A stretch of DNA of 64,000 bases, taken from the NCBI GenBank assembly GCA_019638355.1, contig JAHBTY010000005.1:62001-126000 (forward strand). The letters are read 5' to 3'. The stretch comes from Cyclobacteriaceae bacterium. Lineage in GTDB: Bacteria; Bacteroidota; Bacteroidia; Cytophagales; Cyclobacteriaceae. Below, one piece after another: positions 35,237-42,907 of the stretch. Made by a program: the position numbers and the translations under genes. Below the pieces are notes generated by a model, which saw only the letters and a program-made list of their open reading frames with translations, searched no databases and was not told where the DNA came from. Each line of letters opens with the position of its first letter. Within the stretch, counting starts at the first letter, position 1.

Positions 35237-36450
35237 AACATAGTTCAATTTTTATCATAACCATTTTGGTATAATTTAGCCTTCACCACACCAGCCCCCC
35301 GCAGGTTAATAAGGTGTTCCTCATTCCTTGCCGCAAAAGATCATGCCAGCACTCACAGTCCGTGCTGCGCTTCCCACAATCCAATGCCTCAAGCAGCACC
35401 AACTGTTCGCCTAAAGGTGTCGCTTCGCTCCATGCTGTCATGCACTTTTGCTTTGGCTGCGTCATTCGTCACGGCAGCTCCTGTGTCCTGCAACCCGCTT
35501 CGTTCAGTCGTCCTTCATTACACTCCATTACGTTGCATTCGTCAATCAGGCTCACGTTCATTGCGTTTGGGTTAGTTTGCTCAATGCGTATTTTTTTTGG
35601 TGATTAGAAGTGCGTTTCGCAAATAACCACAAACTCCATTCACTTCCATCGCAAGCTCGTTCCACTTCATTTCGTTTCATTCAGTCCTCTTTCACTCAGC
35701 AGGCTGCAGGCCACCCGCTGCCATTGTTGTGCTCGCCTGCGCTGTCGTTCGGGCTGCGGGCTGTCATGTTTTTGCACCACGCATTGTTGGCCGACACACC
35801 TGCGGCTCCTTTCAACAATCTACACACCCATAGCAAAAAATCACGCCAGCCCTTGTTCGGTGCGTGCCTCTACCCGGACACATGCTTTAGCTGCTGGCAC
35901 TTCCTCATAGTTCGCATCGCACTCATTCGTTCCTCTTTCGTGCTCTTTGCTCACACCCTTCCTCCTGCTCGCGGACTCACTTCGGGGAGACCCCTTCGTT
36001 CGCCTAGGCGGCTCGCAAATCCGATAGTGGCCATCGCACTGCTCACGCACAGGAATCCTAACAAATAAAATATTCCCAAGTGGAAAAGAATACCAGGCAG
36101 TGTATTCATTATATTCAAACATAATACAAATTACGGGCTTGCGGAACTAAAAGCTTCAAGGGTGCGCTTCGCCCGCTTCAAAACAAAATCTCCACCTTCA
36201 GTCAGTCGTTCGTTCCTTACTCCTTCCATCAGGTAGTATTTTCTTTTGGCGGCCCTTGCATCATTTAGTCCGGTCCCGTGTGCAGGTAGCATTATGTTTA
36301 AATATATCCTTCGTGTGCGCGTTGGTGGCTGGTGGCTGCTGGCGGGCGTTTGGCTCAAGTGGGTTCGCCCATTTTCATTTTATCGTACCACCTCATGCAG
36401 TGCAAAAGAGGTTTGGCTTCGGGTCTTCTGGCTTGAGGTTGGCATTTCAG
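35237..36450 (+). other. Long C/T-rich noncoding stretch, possible structured RNA
   Basis: About 1.2 kb without a convincing gene. Composition differs sharply from its neighbours: 35701-35760 has 42 G or C of 60 and only 4 A, and 35941-36000 has 6 A. The plus strand is rich in C and T with recurrent words such as TTCGTTC, CTTCATT and GCTTCGC. Open frames here are cysteine- and serine-rich and overlap in several frames, as expected from skewed composition. It ends at a plus-strand terminator (36451-36478), so it may be transcribed rightward as a large RNA. No named RNA class was recognised. Confidence 0.45.
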
Positions 36451-36478
36451 AGCTCCCTTTTTAGGGGGCTTTTTTTTT
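36451..36478 (+). terminator. Rho-independent terminator closing the noncoding stretch
   Basis: AGCTCCC (36451-36457), six-base loop, GGGGGCT (36464-36470), then eight T residues. The 7-bp stem has one G-T pair. No plus-strand protein gene lies within 1.2 kb upstream, so it probably ends an RNA transcript or read-through from the receptor operon. Confidence 0.65.
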
Positions 36479-36540
36479 GCACTAAGTTGAAAAGTTAAAA
36501 AAATCGCAAAGATAGCCGGGCGCACACATGCCCTCACCGT

Positions 36541-36617
36541 AAGCAAAGCAAGGAACTACGGCATAAACACTTACCGCGCACATGCCTTCATTTATTCCGT
36601 TCCTCCTTGCTTTGCTT
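36541..36617. repeat. 14-bp perfect inverted repeat
   Basis: AAGCAAAGCAAGGA at 36541-36554 and its exact complement at 36604-36617, 49 bases apart. Partial direct repeats (CACATGCC before and between the arms) and two copies of TCAAGTGGGTT (36355 and 36629 region) surround it. It lies between the plus-strand terminator and the minus-strand cassette; no gene is present in 36479-36695. Confidence 0.5.
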
Positions 36618-36695
36618 GCCTCGCCCTTCAAGTGGGTTAGCTTTCTTTTTTTCCTTTTTCTTTGTCAGCATATTCTTGGGATGTGTGTAAAACAA

Positions 36696-36722
36696 AGAAG
36701 GCCTCCACTTGGGAAGCCTTCT
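36696..36722 (-). terminator. Terminator of the DUF5675 cassette
   Basis: AGAAGGC (36696-36702) and GCCTTCT (36716-36722) form a 7-bp stem with a 13-base loop. On the minus strand it is followed by TTGTTTT. It lies four bases past the stop of the last cassette gene. Confidence 0.7.
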
Positions 36723-36725
36723 GAA

Positions 36726-36920
36726 TTAGTTCGATGATCTTCTCATTTTTTTCGAGATCCACTTCATCGCTATGGAAATTGTAAAACTGACTACCGCTCC
36801 GATACACGCCAACACTGCAGTCTTTACAATATCTTCAGAATGAATATTCGCGAAGATTGTGAGGAGGGTACCTCCGGCCGTCCCGGCCACGGTACCGCCA
36901 TGGTTGCTATGAGTCGTCAT
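36726..36920 (-). CDS. Small holin-like membrane protein
   Basis: A 64-residue protein with two hydrophobic segments (about 12-26 and 33-52) separated by a short polar turn, and a basic C-terminus (KWISKKMRRSSN). This is a holin-like layout, but no family is firmly recognised. It overlaps its upstream neighbour by 14 bases and ends the four-gene cassette just before the terminator. A role in membrane permeabilisation is inferred from form and from the neighbouring DUF5675 gene. Confidence 0.55.
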   Translation of the reverse strand: MTTHSNHGGTVAGTAGGTLLTIFANIHSEDIVKTAVLACIGAVVSFTISIAMKWISKKMRRSSN

Positions 36921-37143
36921 CTTTGCAATCTTTTTCTCCGTCCACAGCTGTCTGACTCACTGCAGTAATAACACCACCCGCTACCGTTATATATCCAGCC
37001 ACGGTTATAACCGCGACCGGTAAGGCAATGGGTGCCGTGAGCAATGCACCACCGGCAGCAGCCAGCGCGAGTCCAACATTTCGCAACACTCGAAAGAATT
37101 TCGGAGTAGGTGCTTTTAATCTTTCTACCAATTTCATGATCAC
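36907..37143 (-). CDS. Small two-segment membrane protein of the DUF5675 cassette
   Basis: A 78-residue protein. A basic N-terminus (MKLVERLKAPTPKFFRVLR) precedes two long alanine/glycine/valine-rich hydrophobic segments (about 22-40 and 42-62), and the C-terminus is acidic. No family is recognised with confidence. It overlaps the DUF5675 gene by four bases and the next small membrane gene by 14, so it is translated with them. It may be an anchor or holin partner. Confidence 0.55.
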   Translation of the reverse strand: MIMKLVERLKAPTPKFFRVLRNVGLALAAAGGALLTAPIALPVAVITVAGYITVAGGVITAVSQTAVDGEKDCKDDDS

Positions 37144-37529
37144 TTGGATTTAATTGTGATAAATACTGTCTCCTTTTGTTTCAAAGCTTCCAGCACGAGT
37201 GCCTTCAACTTTTCATTCGCTAAGCGAGACTCATTTCCTTTACCTGGTCCGATTAACTGAGTGACAGGTGCGATACATCCTTTCAGTTGCGTCTTTGCGT
37301 CATTAGCGGGATGAATAAGTATCCAGCTTCTATCCGGCACATCCACAACCAACAAGTGCAACCCAAACTTTTTTATGAAGCGCTTCCGAAGCTCGTACCT
37401 TCCTTCAGGAACGCAGGAAACATTCCGCTGATTTTGAAGCCAGGGGAGCTCGATGGTGTTACACACCACGAGCTTGAGTTCCCCATTGGTTCCTTCAGGG
37501 TCATAAGTCCTGAATAACTCCAGTTCCAT
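37140..37529 (-). CDS. DUF5675 family protein
   Basis: A 129-residue protein matching DUF5675: LFRTYDPEGTNGELKLVVCNTIELPW, CVPEGRYELRKR, and SWILIHPANDAKTQLKGCIAPV. The His and later GC within IHPAND...LKGC recall the active-site pattern of L,D-transpeptidase-like folds, but that link is my inference. The family occurs in phages and Bacteroidota mobile regions beside membrane proteins. It overlaps the upstream 253-residue gene by one base and the downstream membrane gene by four. Function is unknown. Confidence 0.8.
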   Translation of the reverse strand: MELELFRTYDPEGTNGELKLVVCNTIELPWLQNQRNVSCVPEGRYELRKRFIKKFGLHLLVVDVPDRSWILIHPANDAKTQLKGCIAPVTQLIGPGKGNESRLANEKLKALVLEALKQKETVFITIKSK

Positions 37530-38290
37530 TATACGCCACCGTCAACAGCCACTAACGCTAAAGCATTATAAACTCCGTTCTTCAATGGGTAGTAAGCGCC
37601 ATTGACGAACTGCAGGAACTCAATACCGAATGCTGCAAATAGCGGCTTCGTGCTTGCTGGTGTTACCGCGTTGGTCAAGGTTAACGCTGCTTCAGTTTGT
37701 GGACCAATTTCAATCTCAGGTGTCGCAGTGGTGTTCACCACATAGCTGCCTGCTTCAAAGTCAACTTCAACACCTGCTGCGATCAACCGGAAATGAGTCG
37801 CACCTTGTGGTGCTCCTATCATGTTGCCTGGAATATAATCCGGAACATCAATCGAGAGATTGCCAGAAGGGCGATCAATAGTTGGAGTGAACGGAGCAAA
37901 AAATGTACTGCCAAGCTTGCCGTCCAGGTTGAACTCAAAGCCATTCAGCAACTCCGCTTCTCCATCGATCACGTTTCGCTGTCCGCGTACGTTAGTGGCA
38001 TCTGCCTGAATGACTTTGACCATCTCACGCGTCAAGCGGCTTGTCATCCGACTGTCTGCAATGTTGATGAGCAGTGCGCGTAATGCGGTTCTCAACAGCT
38101 TGCCGGCCGCGCCAGCGCGTCCGAACTCGGCACCATTCTCACGTGTGCGCTCAAAATTGGGATCGTTCTTTATGCGTTCCGCATCAACGCCTCCTTTTTC
38201 ACGTGCAAGAAATCCATCTTGCTGGGACTTGTAGAAGGATACTCCTCCCATCTGTCCTTGTAATTTGATAATACCTTTTTGTCTTGCCAT
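37529..38290 (-). CDS. Conserved 253-residue cassette protein of unknown function
   Basis: I do not recognise a named domain, but the opening (GIIKLQGQMGGVSFYKSQQDGFLAREKGG) is one I associate with Bacteroidota-only proteins found beside DUF5675. Residues 1-110 look alpha-helical and basic (NGAEFGRAGAAGKLLRTALRALL); residues 125-253 look beta-rich and may form a sandwich. No signal peptide or membrane segment is visible. It is the first gene of the cassette and is divergent from the 84-residue gene at 38400. It could be a structural or secreted component, but nothing in the sequence decides. Confidence 0.6.
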   Translation of the reverse strand: MARQKGIIKLQGQMGGVSFYKSQQDGFLAREKGGVDAERIKNDPNFERTRENGAEFGRAGAAGKLLRTALRALLINIADSRMTSRLTREMVKVIQADATNVRGQRNVIDGEAELLNGFEFNLDGKLGSTFFAPFTPTIDRPSGNLSIDVPDYIPGNMIGAPQGATHFRLIAAGVEVDFEAGSYVVNTTATPEIEIGPQTEAALTLTNAVTPASTKPLFAAFGIEFLQFVNGAYYPLKNGVYNALALVAVDGGV

Positions 38291-38399
38291 AGCTTAAAAA
38301 ATTTGTTTTTGTTTCAGTCACATTTTCATGGTGCAGATCAAAGCATTTGAAAGCAAAAGGATTGATCACACAATGAGCACATAAACTTTATTCGAAACT

Positions 38400-38654
38400 A
38401 TGGCGAACTTTACATCAGTAAAAATCCGAATGCCGGATATGCCGCTTATGCCTATTTTAGTACCAAGTCGAATCTGTATTTACCCAAAGGACGTGCAGAA
38501 CATCACGGGAAGAAAAGAGCGAGCAGCCCGAAAGCTGATCAGTGACATTCGTAAAAAATTAGGGAAGCTGAAAAGTGAATTTGTTACTGTCCAAGAGTTC
38601 TGCAAGCACACCGGTCTGAAAGAAGAAGAAGTATTTCAATTCTTAATACACTAA
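38400..38654 (+). CDS. Small basic helical protein, probable regulator
   Basis: An 84-residue basic protein. The segment PKDVQNITGRKERAARKLISDIRKKLGKLKSEFVTVQEFCKHTGLKEEEVFQFL resembles a helix-turn-helix-like region of small Bacteroidota regulators, assigned by eye. It is transcribed away from the DUF5675 cassette, separated by 109 bases, which fits control of that cassette. It is the last gene before the right end of the island. Confidence 0.6.
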   Translation: MANFTSVKIRMPDMPLMPILVPSRICIYPKDVQNITGRKERAARKLISDIRKKLGKLKSEFVTVQEFCKHTGLKEEEVFQFLIH

Positions 38655-38741
38655 GCCCAGGCAAAGGCATAGATAAAGCATAGATAGTGTATTAAGCCTG
38701 AGTACAAAGCGCTAATATCTGGTTAGAAAAATCCTACGTGC

Positions 38742-38761
38742 TGTATGTATCCTGTATGTAT
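38742..38761. repeat. Right-end arm-type repeats
   Basis: TGTATGTAT at 38742-38750 and 38753-38761, spaced 11 bp, the same 9-mer and spacing as at the left end (2464-2483). They lie 46 bp inside attR, where integrase arm sites are expected. Confidence 0.55.
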
Positions 38762-38771
38762 CAAAAAAAAT

Positions 38772-38799
38772 AGGCAGTCAAAACTTAATGTAACTGCCT
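38772..38799 (-). terminator. Island-supplied terminator of tRNA-Thr
   Basis: AGGCAGT and ACTGCCT arms (7 bp) with a 14-base loop; on the minus strand the stem is followed by ATTTTTTTT. It lies 10 bases past the tRNA 3' end. It replaces the original terminator now stranded at 2278-2304. Confidence 0.7.
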
Positions 38800-38807
38800 G
38801 ATTTTCA

Positions 38808-38881
<74 letters not shown>

Positions 38882-38894
38882 ATTAAAGAGGGTG

Positions 38895-38924
38895 CAAAAA
38901 TAGTGGAACGATTGATTTAAACAA
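38895..38924 (-). promoter_or_regulatory. Promoter of tRNA-Thr
   Basis: On the minus strand TTG (38924-38922), exactly 19 bases, then TATTTTTG (38902-38895). This is a full match to the Bacteroidota consensus, ending 13 bases before the tRNA 5' end. Confidence 0.65.
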
Positions 38925-38930
38925 GCCAGA

Positions 38931-40751
38931 TCAAACCGATTTCAGCATTTTTAGCTGTTTTTTTAGCTGAGCCAGGTGCTGATTTGCCTCTTCAATTTTA
39001 TCGTTGAACTCACCTTTAAGCTTTTCAGCATTTTTTGACCGCCCAAAAAACTCCAGGTTATTCCGCAAGGTCGAAAGATCGTTCTCTGCCTTCTGAATCT
39101 GCTTACGCAGGGTTTGTTCTTTAAGGTAAAGTTTACGCTCAGCTTGTGGATCGTTTTTCAATCCGGAAAGTTGTGATTGCAGTATGGTTTGCTCGCGTTC
39201 TGCTTCCGATAGCCCGGCAATAGATTGTACATATTTCGCTACGGCATCGGCAAAACGTTGCTTCACAGATGCAATTGCGTTTTTAGGAACAAAACCAATA
39301 TCATTAAAACGACTCTGTATTTCCGTAAGCTGTTCTACAGTTGTGTTTCCGGCAATAGTTGCCGCAATCATCTCATCAATGATGGCCTCTTTTTGTTTCA
39401 GGTTAACTTCCTGTTCCTGATCAGCTTTTACCTGCGAGCCTCTGCGTTGATCAAAAAAGAAGTCGCAGGCTTCCTTAAACTCTTTGTAAATTTTATCGCG
39501 CTGTTTTTCAGGTACCGGGCCAATCTCTTTCCATTGCAATTGAAGCTGCTTCAACTCTTGCGAAGTTTTATTCCAATCATTACTTGCCTTCAACTCAATT
39601 GCCCGAGCAACCAGTTGCTGCTTAGCCTTCAGGTTTTTATCGCGCTCTTCGTCTAGCTTTTTAAAGAACTGGTTTTTGTTGTGGAAGAATTGCTTGAAGG
39701 CCGACCAGAATTTTTTATTTAACTCTTTTGATTTAGTTCGCGGAGTTCCGCCTACAGCATCCCACCGTTTTTGAAGCTCCAGTATTTCCTGAGTTTTTTT
39801 ATTCCAGTCTTTGATCCGATCGGTAGTAAAATGTAAAAAAGTTTGTACCTCGTCTGCAATTTTGGATTTGGCTTCAAAATTTGCTTTCAACTCAGCTTGC
39901 ATGCTGGCCACTAACTCATCGCGCTTGGCGTAAACAGCATCCGAAGCGGCCTTAAACCGTTGCCATACAGTTTCCTGATCTTCCTTAGGAACCGGACCTA
40001 CATGCTTGAATTCGTTATGTAATTCATTAAGTTCTTTAACTGCATCTTTAATTCGTTCGCGTGTGGTTAGTTGCTCAGCACGGGTGCACAATTCCAGTTT
40101 AGCCTCCAGATTCTTCTTTCGATCAAGCTCTTTCAGTTCGAAATAAATATTCCGGTGGTCATAGAAACGATCTACTAAGGCATTGTAGTTGGCCCATAAC
40201 GTTTTTACTTGCGCGGGCGGAATCGGCCCAACTTGTTTCCAGGCCTGTTGAAGTTCTTTGAAGGTATTGAAAGAATGAGCACTATCTTCACCATCTATTA
40301 GTGTGCGCAGATTTTCAAGTATTTCATTCTTCTTACGCAGGTTTTCGTTCTTCCGGTTTTCCAGGTTTTTGAAATACTCATTTCTGCGATCGCGGATTAA
40401 TTTAACAGTTGCATCAAATGTATGATCAAGTTCATCCAACCGGTATTCAAAATCTTCTTCAATACCGCCATCGGTCATAAATTTTTCAAGAGCTTCCCTC
40501 CTTTCAGTTGCTCGAATCTCTTCATACAAGGGCTTGATTTCTTTTAAAGCCTGATCAACTTTCTTAAAGTTGTCCTCTTTAGCCAAATCTTTTACTGCGC
40601 TAACCAACTCTGCTTTGGTAAAACCACCATAATCCACCTCGTGGTGCTCTTCCGATTCCACATCGTGTTCTTCATCGTGGTGTGTTGTTGGGGTAACCAG
40701 CGAATCTTCCACCTGCACTTCCTCCTGCACCTCTTTTTCGTTTTCCATCAT
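38931..40751 (-). CDS. DUF349 repeat protein
   Basis: A 606-residue, highly charged helical protein. After an acidic N-terminus (about 1-40) come repeated DUF349 units, each with a W/F-x-x-(V/I)G-x-(I/V)P core: WKQVGPIPP, FKHVGPVPK, WDAVGGTPR, WKEIGPVPE and FNDIGFVPK. A terminal coiled coil (about 540-605) closes it. The frame is open 43 codons further upstream into the algH-type gene; I choose ATGATG at 40751 after GGAGAGACG. The family is common in Bacteroidota and its function is not settled. Confidence 0.85.
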   Translation of the reverse strand: MMENEKEVQEEVQVEDSLVTPTTHHDEEHDVESEEHHEVDYGGFTKAELVSAVKDLAKEDNFKKVDQALKEIKPLYEEIRATERREALEKFMTDGGIEEDFEYRLDELDHTFDATVKLIRDRRNEYFKNLENRKNENLRKKNEILENLRTLIDGEDSAHSFNTFKELQQAWKQVGPIPPAQVKTLWANYNALVDRFYDHRNIYFELKELDRKKNLEAKLELCTRAEQLTTRERIKDAVKELNELHNEFKHVGPVPKEDQETVWQRFKAASDAVYAKRDELVASMQAELKANFEAKSKIADEVQTFLHFTTDRIKDWNKKTQEILELQKRWDAVGGTPRTKSKELNKKFWSAFKQFFHNKNQFFKKLDEERDKNLKAKQQLVARAIELKASNDWNKTSQELKQLQLQWKEIGPVPEKQRDKIYKEFKEACDFFFDQRRGSQVKADQEQEVNLKQKEAIIDEMIAATIAGNTTVEQLTEIQSRFNDIGFVPKNAIASVKQRFADAVAKYVQSIAGLSEAEREQTILQSQLSGLKNDPQAERKLYLKEQTLRKQIQKAENDLSTLRNNLEFFGRSKNAEKLKGEFNDKIEEANQHLAQLKKQLKMLKSV

Positions 40752-40801
40752 CGTCTCTCCTCTTTCTAATACCCGAGGACTGGTAAAAATAGTAAAAACC
40801 T

Positions 40802-41377
40802 TTAATTCATACGGGGGTCGGCCGGGTAATTGGAATAAATGGTAAAACGGCCACCCAATCCCCGCATGGCCTGCTTCCACATTTGCTCAGGGTCTGTTTC
40901 AAATATCAGTTGTTCTGATGCCACATCGCTCACAATCCACGATTGAATTTTAAGTTCTTCATTCAACTGGCCGGGGCTCCAACCACTATAGCCCAGGAAA
41001 AACTTTACATCGGTAGTTAATACTTGTTGTGTATCTACCATGGTAACAAGTTGATCAAAATTACCGCCCCAGAATAATCCTGGCAGAATTTCGATTGCAT
41101 CTTCGAGCGAATTTAACCGATGAATGTAATGCAATGTATCTTGTTCTACCGGCCCTCCCATAAAAATTCTTGTATCTATTCCTTTCAAGTCGTCCATAAT
41201 TTCACCAACACGACTATCAGAAGGTTTGTTAAGAATAAAACCAACCGATCCGGTATCGTTATGTTCAGTTAACAGAACTGTAGTTCGTTCAAAGTTTGGA
41301 TCGGCAAGGTATGGCTCTGATAAGAGCAACCGGCCCCGTTGTGGTAAAATCTTATTGGAATATTTGAAAAAATCCAT
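40802..41377 (-). CDS. YqgE/AlgH family protein
   Basis: A 191-residue protein of the YqgE/AlgH family. The start (GRLLLSEPYLADPNFERTTVLLTEHNDTGSVGFILNKPS) and the middle (FMGGPVEQDTLHYIH, FFLGYSGWSPGQLNEEL) match the conserved family core. Its biochemical role is unknown, though AlgH was first described as a regulator of alginate genes in Pseudomonas. It lies just upstream of the DUF349 gene on the same strand and is divergent from pdxH. Confidence 0.9.
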   Translation of the reverse strand: MDFFKYSNKILPQRGRLLLSEPYLADPNFERTTVLLTEHNDTGSVGFILNKPSDSRVGEIMDDLKGIDTRIFMGGPVEQDTLHYIHRLNSLEDAIEILPGLFWGGNFDQLVTMVDTQQVLTTDVKFFLGYSGWSPGQLNEELKIQSWIVSDVASEQLIFETDPEQMWKQAMRGLGGRFTIYSNYPADPRMN

Positions 41378-41494
41378 AACTAAACGTATAACGAAGTATA
41401 ATAGGCCTCTGTTTGAAGCTGAAAATAATTCTTAATAAAAGAAAGGAAATCATACTCTGCAAACCCATGAATTGTTAATTTTTCGGAAAAATAC

Positions 41495-42136
41495 ATGCCA
41501 TCGATTTCAGAAATCCGTAAAGACTATACCAAAGCTACTTTGGATGTAGATAGGGTTGCTAAAAGCCCGGTTAACCAATTTAATAACTGGTTTGCTGAGG
41601 CATTAAAAGCTGAAGTACCCGAACCTAATGCCATGACTTTATCCACCGTAGATCAGCATGGAAGACCATCGGCTCGTATTGTATTGTTAAAAGGCGTTGA
41701 GCGGGAAAAATTTTTATTCTACACCAATTACCAAAGTCAAAAAGGTAAAGAGTTGGAAAGCAACCCGGCATGTGCGTTAACTTTTTTCTGGCCGGAACTT
41801 GAACGACAAGTACGAATAAGTGGCATAACGGCAAGGGTTGATGCCAAAACTTCGGAAAGATATTTTCAAAGCCGGCCACGAGGTAGCCAGGTGGGTGCAT
41901 GGGCTTCGCCTCAAAGTTCCATCATTAGAAACCGCGAGTTGCTCGAGCAAAGGGTTAAGGAAATAGAGAAACGATTTGAAGGCCAGGATTTATTACCCAA
42001 ACCGCACCAGTGGGGTGGCTACGAAGTTACTCCTTTTGAAGTGGAGTTCTGGCAAGGGCGCTCCAGCCGATTGCATGATAGAATTGTGTATTACCTGAAG
42101 GATAATGAATGGATTATTCACCGGCTTGCACCGTAA
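41495..42136 (+). CDS. pdxH: Pyridoxamine/pyridoxine 5'-phosphate oxidase
   Basis: A 213-residue FMN enzyme of full length that converts pyridoxine or pyridoxamine 5'-phosphate to pyridoxal 5'-phosphate, the active vitamin B6 form. Visible motifs are NAMTLSTVDQHGRPSARIVLLKG (FMN and substrate site), FYTNYQSQKGKEL, RGSQVGAWAS and the C-terminal dimerisation sequence VEFWQGRSSRLHDR...WIIHRLAP. It ends four bases before the convergent bshB1 gene. Confidence 0.95.
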   Translation: MPSISEIRKDYTKATLDVDRVAKSPVNQFNNWFAEALKAEVPEPNAMTLSTVDQHGRPSARIVLLKGVEREKFLFYTNYQSQKGKELESNPACALTFFWPELERQVRISGITARVDAKTSERYFQSRPRGSQVGAWASPQSSIIRNRELLEQRVKEIEKRFEGQDLLPKPHQWGGYEVTPFEVEFWQGRSSRLHDRIVYYLKDNEWIIHRLAP

Positions 42137-42140
42137 GTGC

Positions 42141-42857
42141 TTAGCGAATATCGTTCAGGGTATTTACGCCAATTATTTTCCGAACGGTAAAACCTTCGCC
42201 ATACGTTGCACCAATTGAAAAGCCTAACTCCTGCCCTCTTGCTTCCAGCAACTTCATAAAGCCGGGGCTTGAGATAAACGTTTCCGGTTCTTTACTATCT
42301 GCACTATAAAACTGCGATTTGAATGCCCGTACAGCATTCATTTTTTTATCCCAATAATCCGAAACATCTACGATAAAATCGGGCATGATAAACTGGCTTT
42401 GAATAAAATGATACAGATGCTTCGGCCGCCATGCTTCTTGTTTTATACCAGCATCGGTAGTTTCTATTTTGGTAAGCCCGGCATAAAAGCAGGCATCAAA
42501 ACTTAACCCGGAACCTTTGCCATGATCGGGATGTCGATCATAAATAGCATTACCAATTACAATCTCTGGTTTATACTTTCTAATGATGCGGATTACTTCG
42601 CGTTGATGGGCTTCATCATTTTGGAAAAAGCCATCTTTGAAGTTAAGATTTTCCCGAATGGCAACTCCCAAAATCCGAGATGCCGCGCTAGCCTCCTGAT
42701 CACGTTCGGGTACTGAACCTCGTGTGCCCAATTCACCGCGGGTAAAGTCAACTATGCCTACTTTTTGTCCGAGTGCTGCATGCTTGGCCAGTGTTGCACC
42801 GCAACCCAGTTCGGCATCATCAGGATGTGCAGCAAGTACGAGTATGTCTAATTTCAT
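42141..42857 (-). CDS. bshB1: Bacillithiol biosynthesis deacetylase BshB1
   Basis: A 238-residue LmbE/PIG-L-type deacetylase. The zinc site AAHPDDAELGCGATL is near residues 8-22, with the later His in YDRHPDHGKGSGL and the BshB1-type stretches FTRGELGTRGS and LNFKDGFF. It removes the acetyl group from GlcNAc-malate in bacillithiol synthesis. This supports a low-molecular-weight thiol system in the organism, alongside the thioredoxin reductase next door. Confidence 0.9.
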   Translation of the reverse strand: MKLDILVLAAHPDDAELGCGATLAKHAALGQKVGIVDFTRGELGTRGSVPERDQEASAASRILGVAIRENLNFKDGFFQNDEAHQREVIRIIRKYKPEIVIGNAIYDRHPDHGKGSGLSFDACFYAGLTKIETTDAGIKQEAWRPKHLYHFIQSQFIMPDFIVDVSDYWDKKMNAVRAFKSQFYSADSKEPETFISSPGFMKLLEARGQELGFSIGATYGEGFTVRKIIGVNTLNDIR

Positions 42858-42907
42858 TTCGTGTCTATTCGTTACCAGTTACCGGTTTACCGGAAACAGT
42901 AACTTGT

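Larger units (their letters stand above)
2308..38807. mobile_element. Genomic island integrated in tRNA-Thr (36.5 kb)
   Basis: Bounded by 49-bp repeats of the tRNA-Thr 3' end, with an intact tRNA at one end and a tail fragment at the other, as expected for tyrosine-recombinase integration. Just inside each end are paired TGTATGTAT repeats spaced 11 bp. Contents are an integrase-like arm-domain pseudogene, excisionase-type HTH proteins, primase-like genes, type I restriction-modification, Argonaute, chromate resistance, RND efflux with its two-component system, superoxide dismutase, a TonB-type receptor and a DUF5675 cassette. No relaxase, coupling protein or type IV secretion genes are present, so it is not self-conjugative as seen. 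Confidence 0.88.

Noticed and set aside
35283-36100. Integron attC-like or CRISPR-like repeats
   Set aside because: Short words recur, but no regular spacing, no paired attC core sites and no identical repeats with spacers were found.
35283-36498. Several open frames of 60-152 codons on both strands
   Set aside because: They overlap each other in different frames, are rich in Cys, Ser and Arg as expected from the skewed composition, and show no domain.
40752-40880. N-terminal extension of the DUF349 protein
   Set aside because: It overlaps the AlgH-type gene by 79 bases and is unlike the family start; ATGATG at 40751 has a better context.
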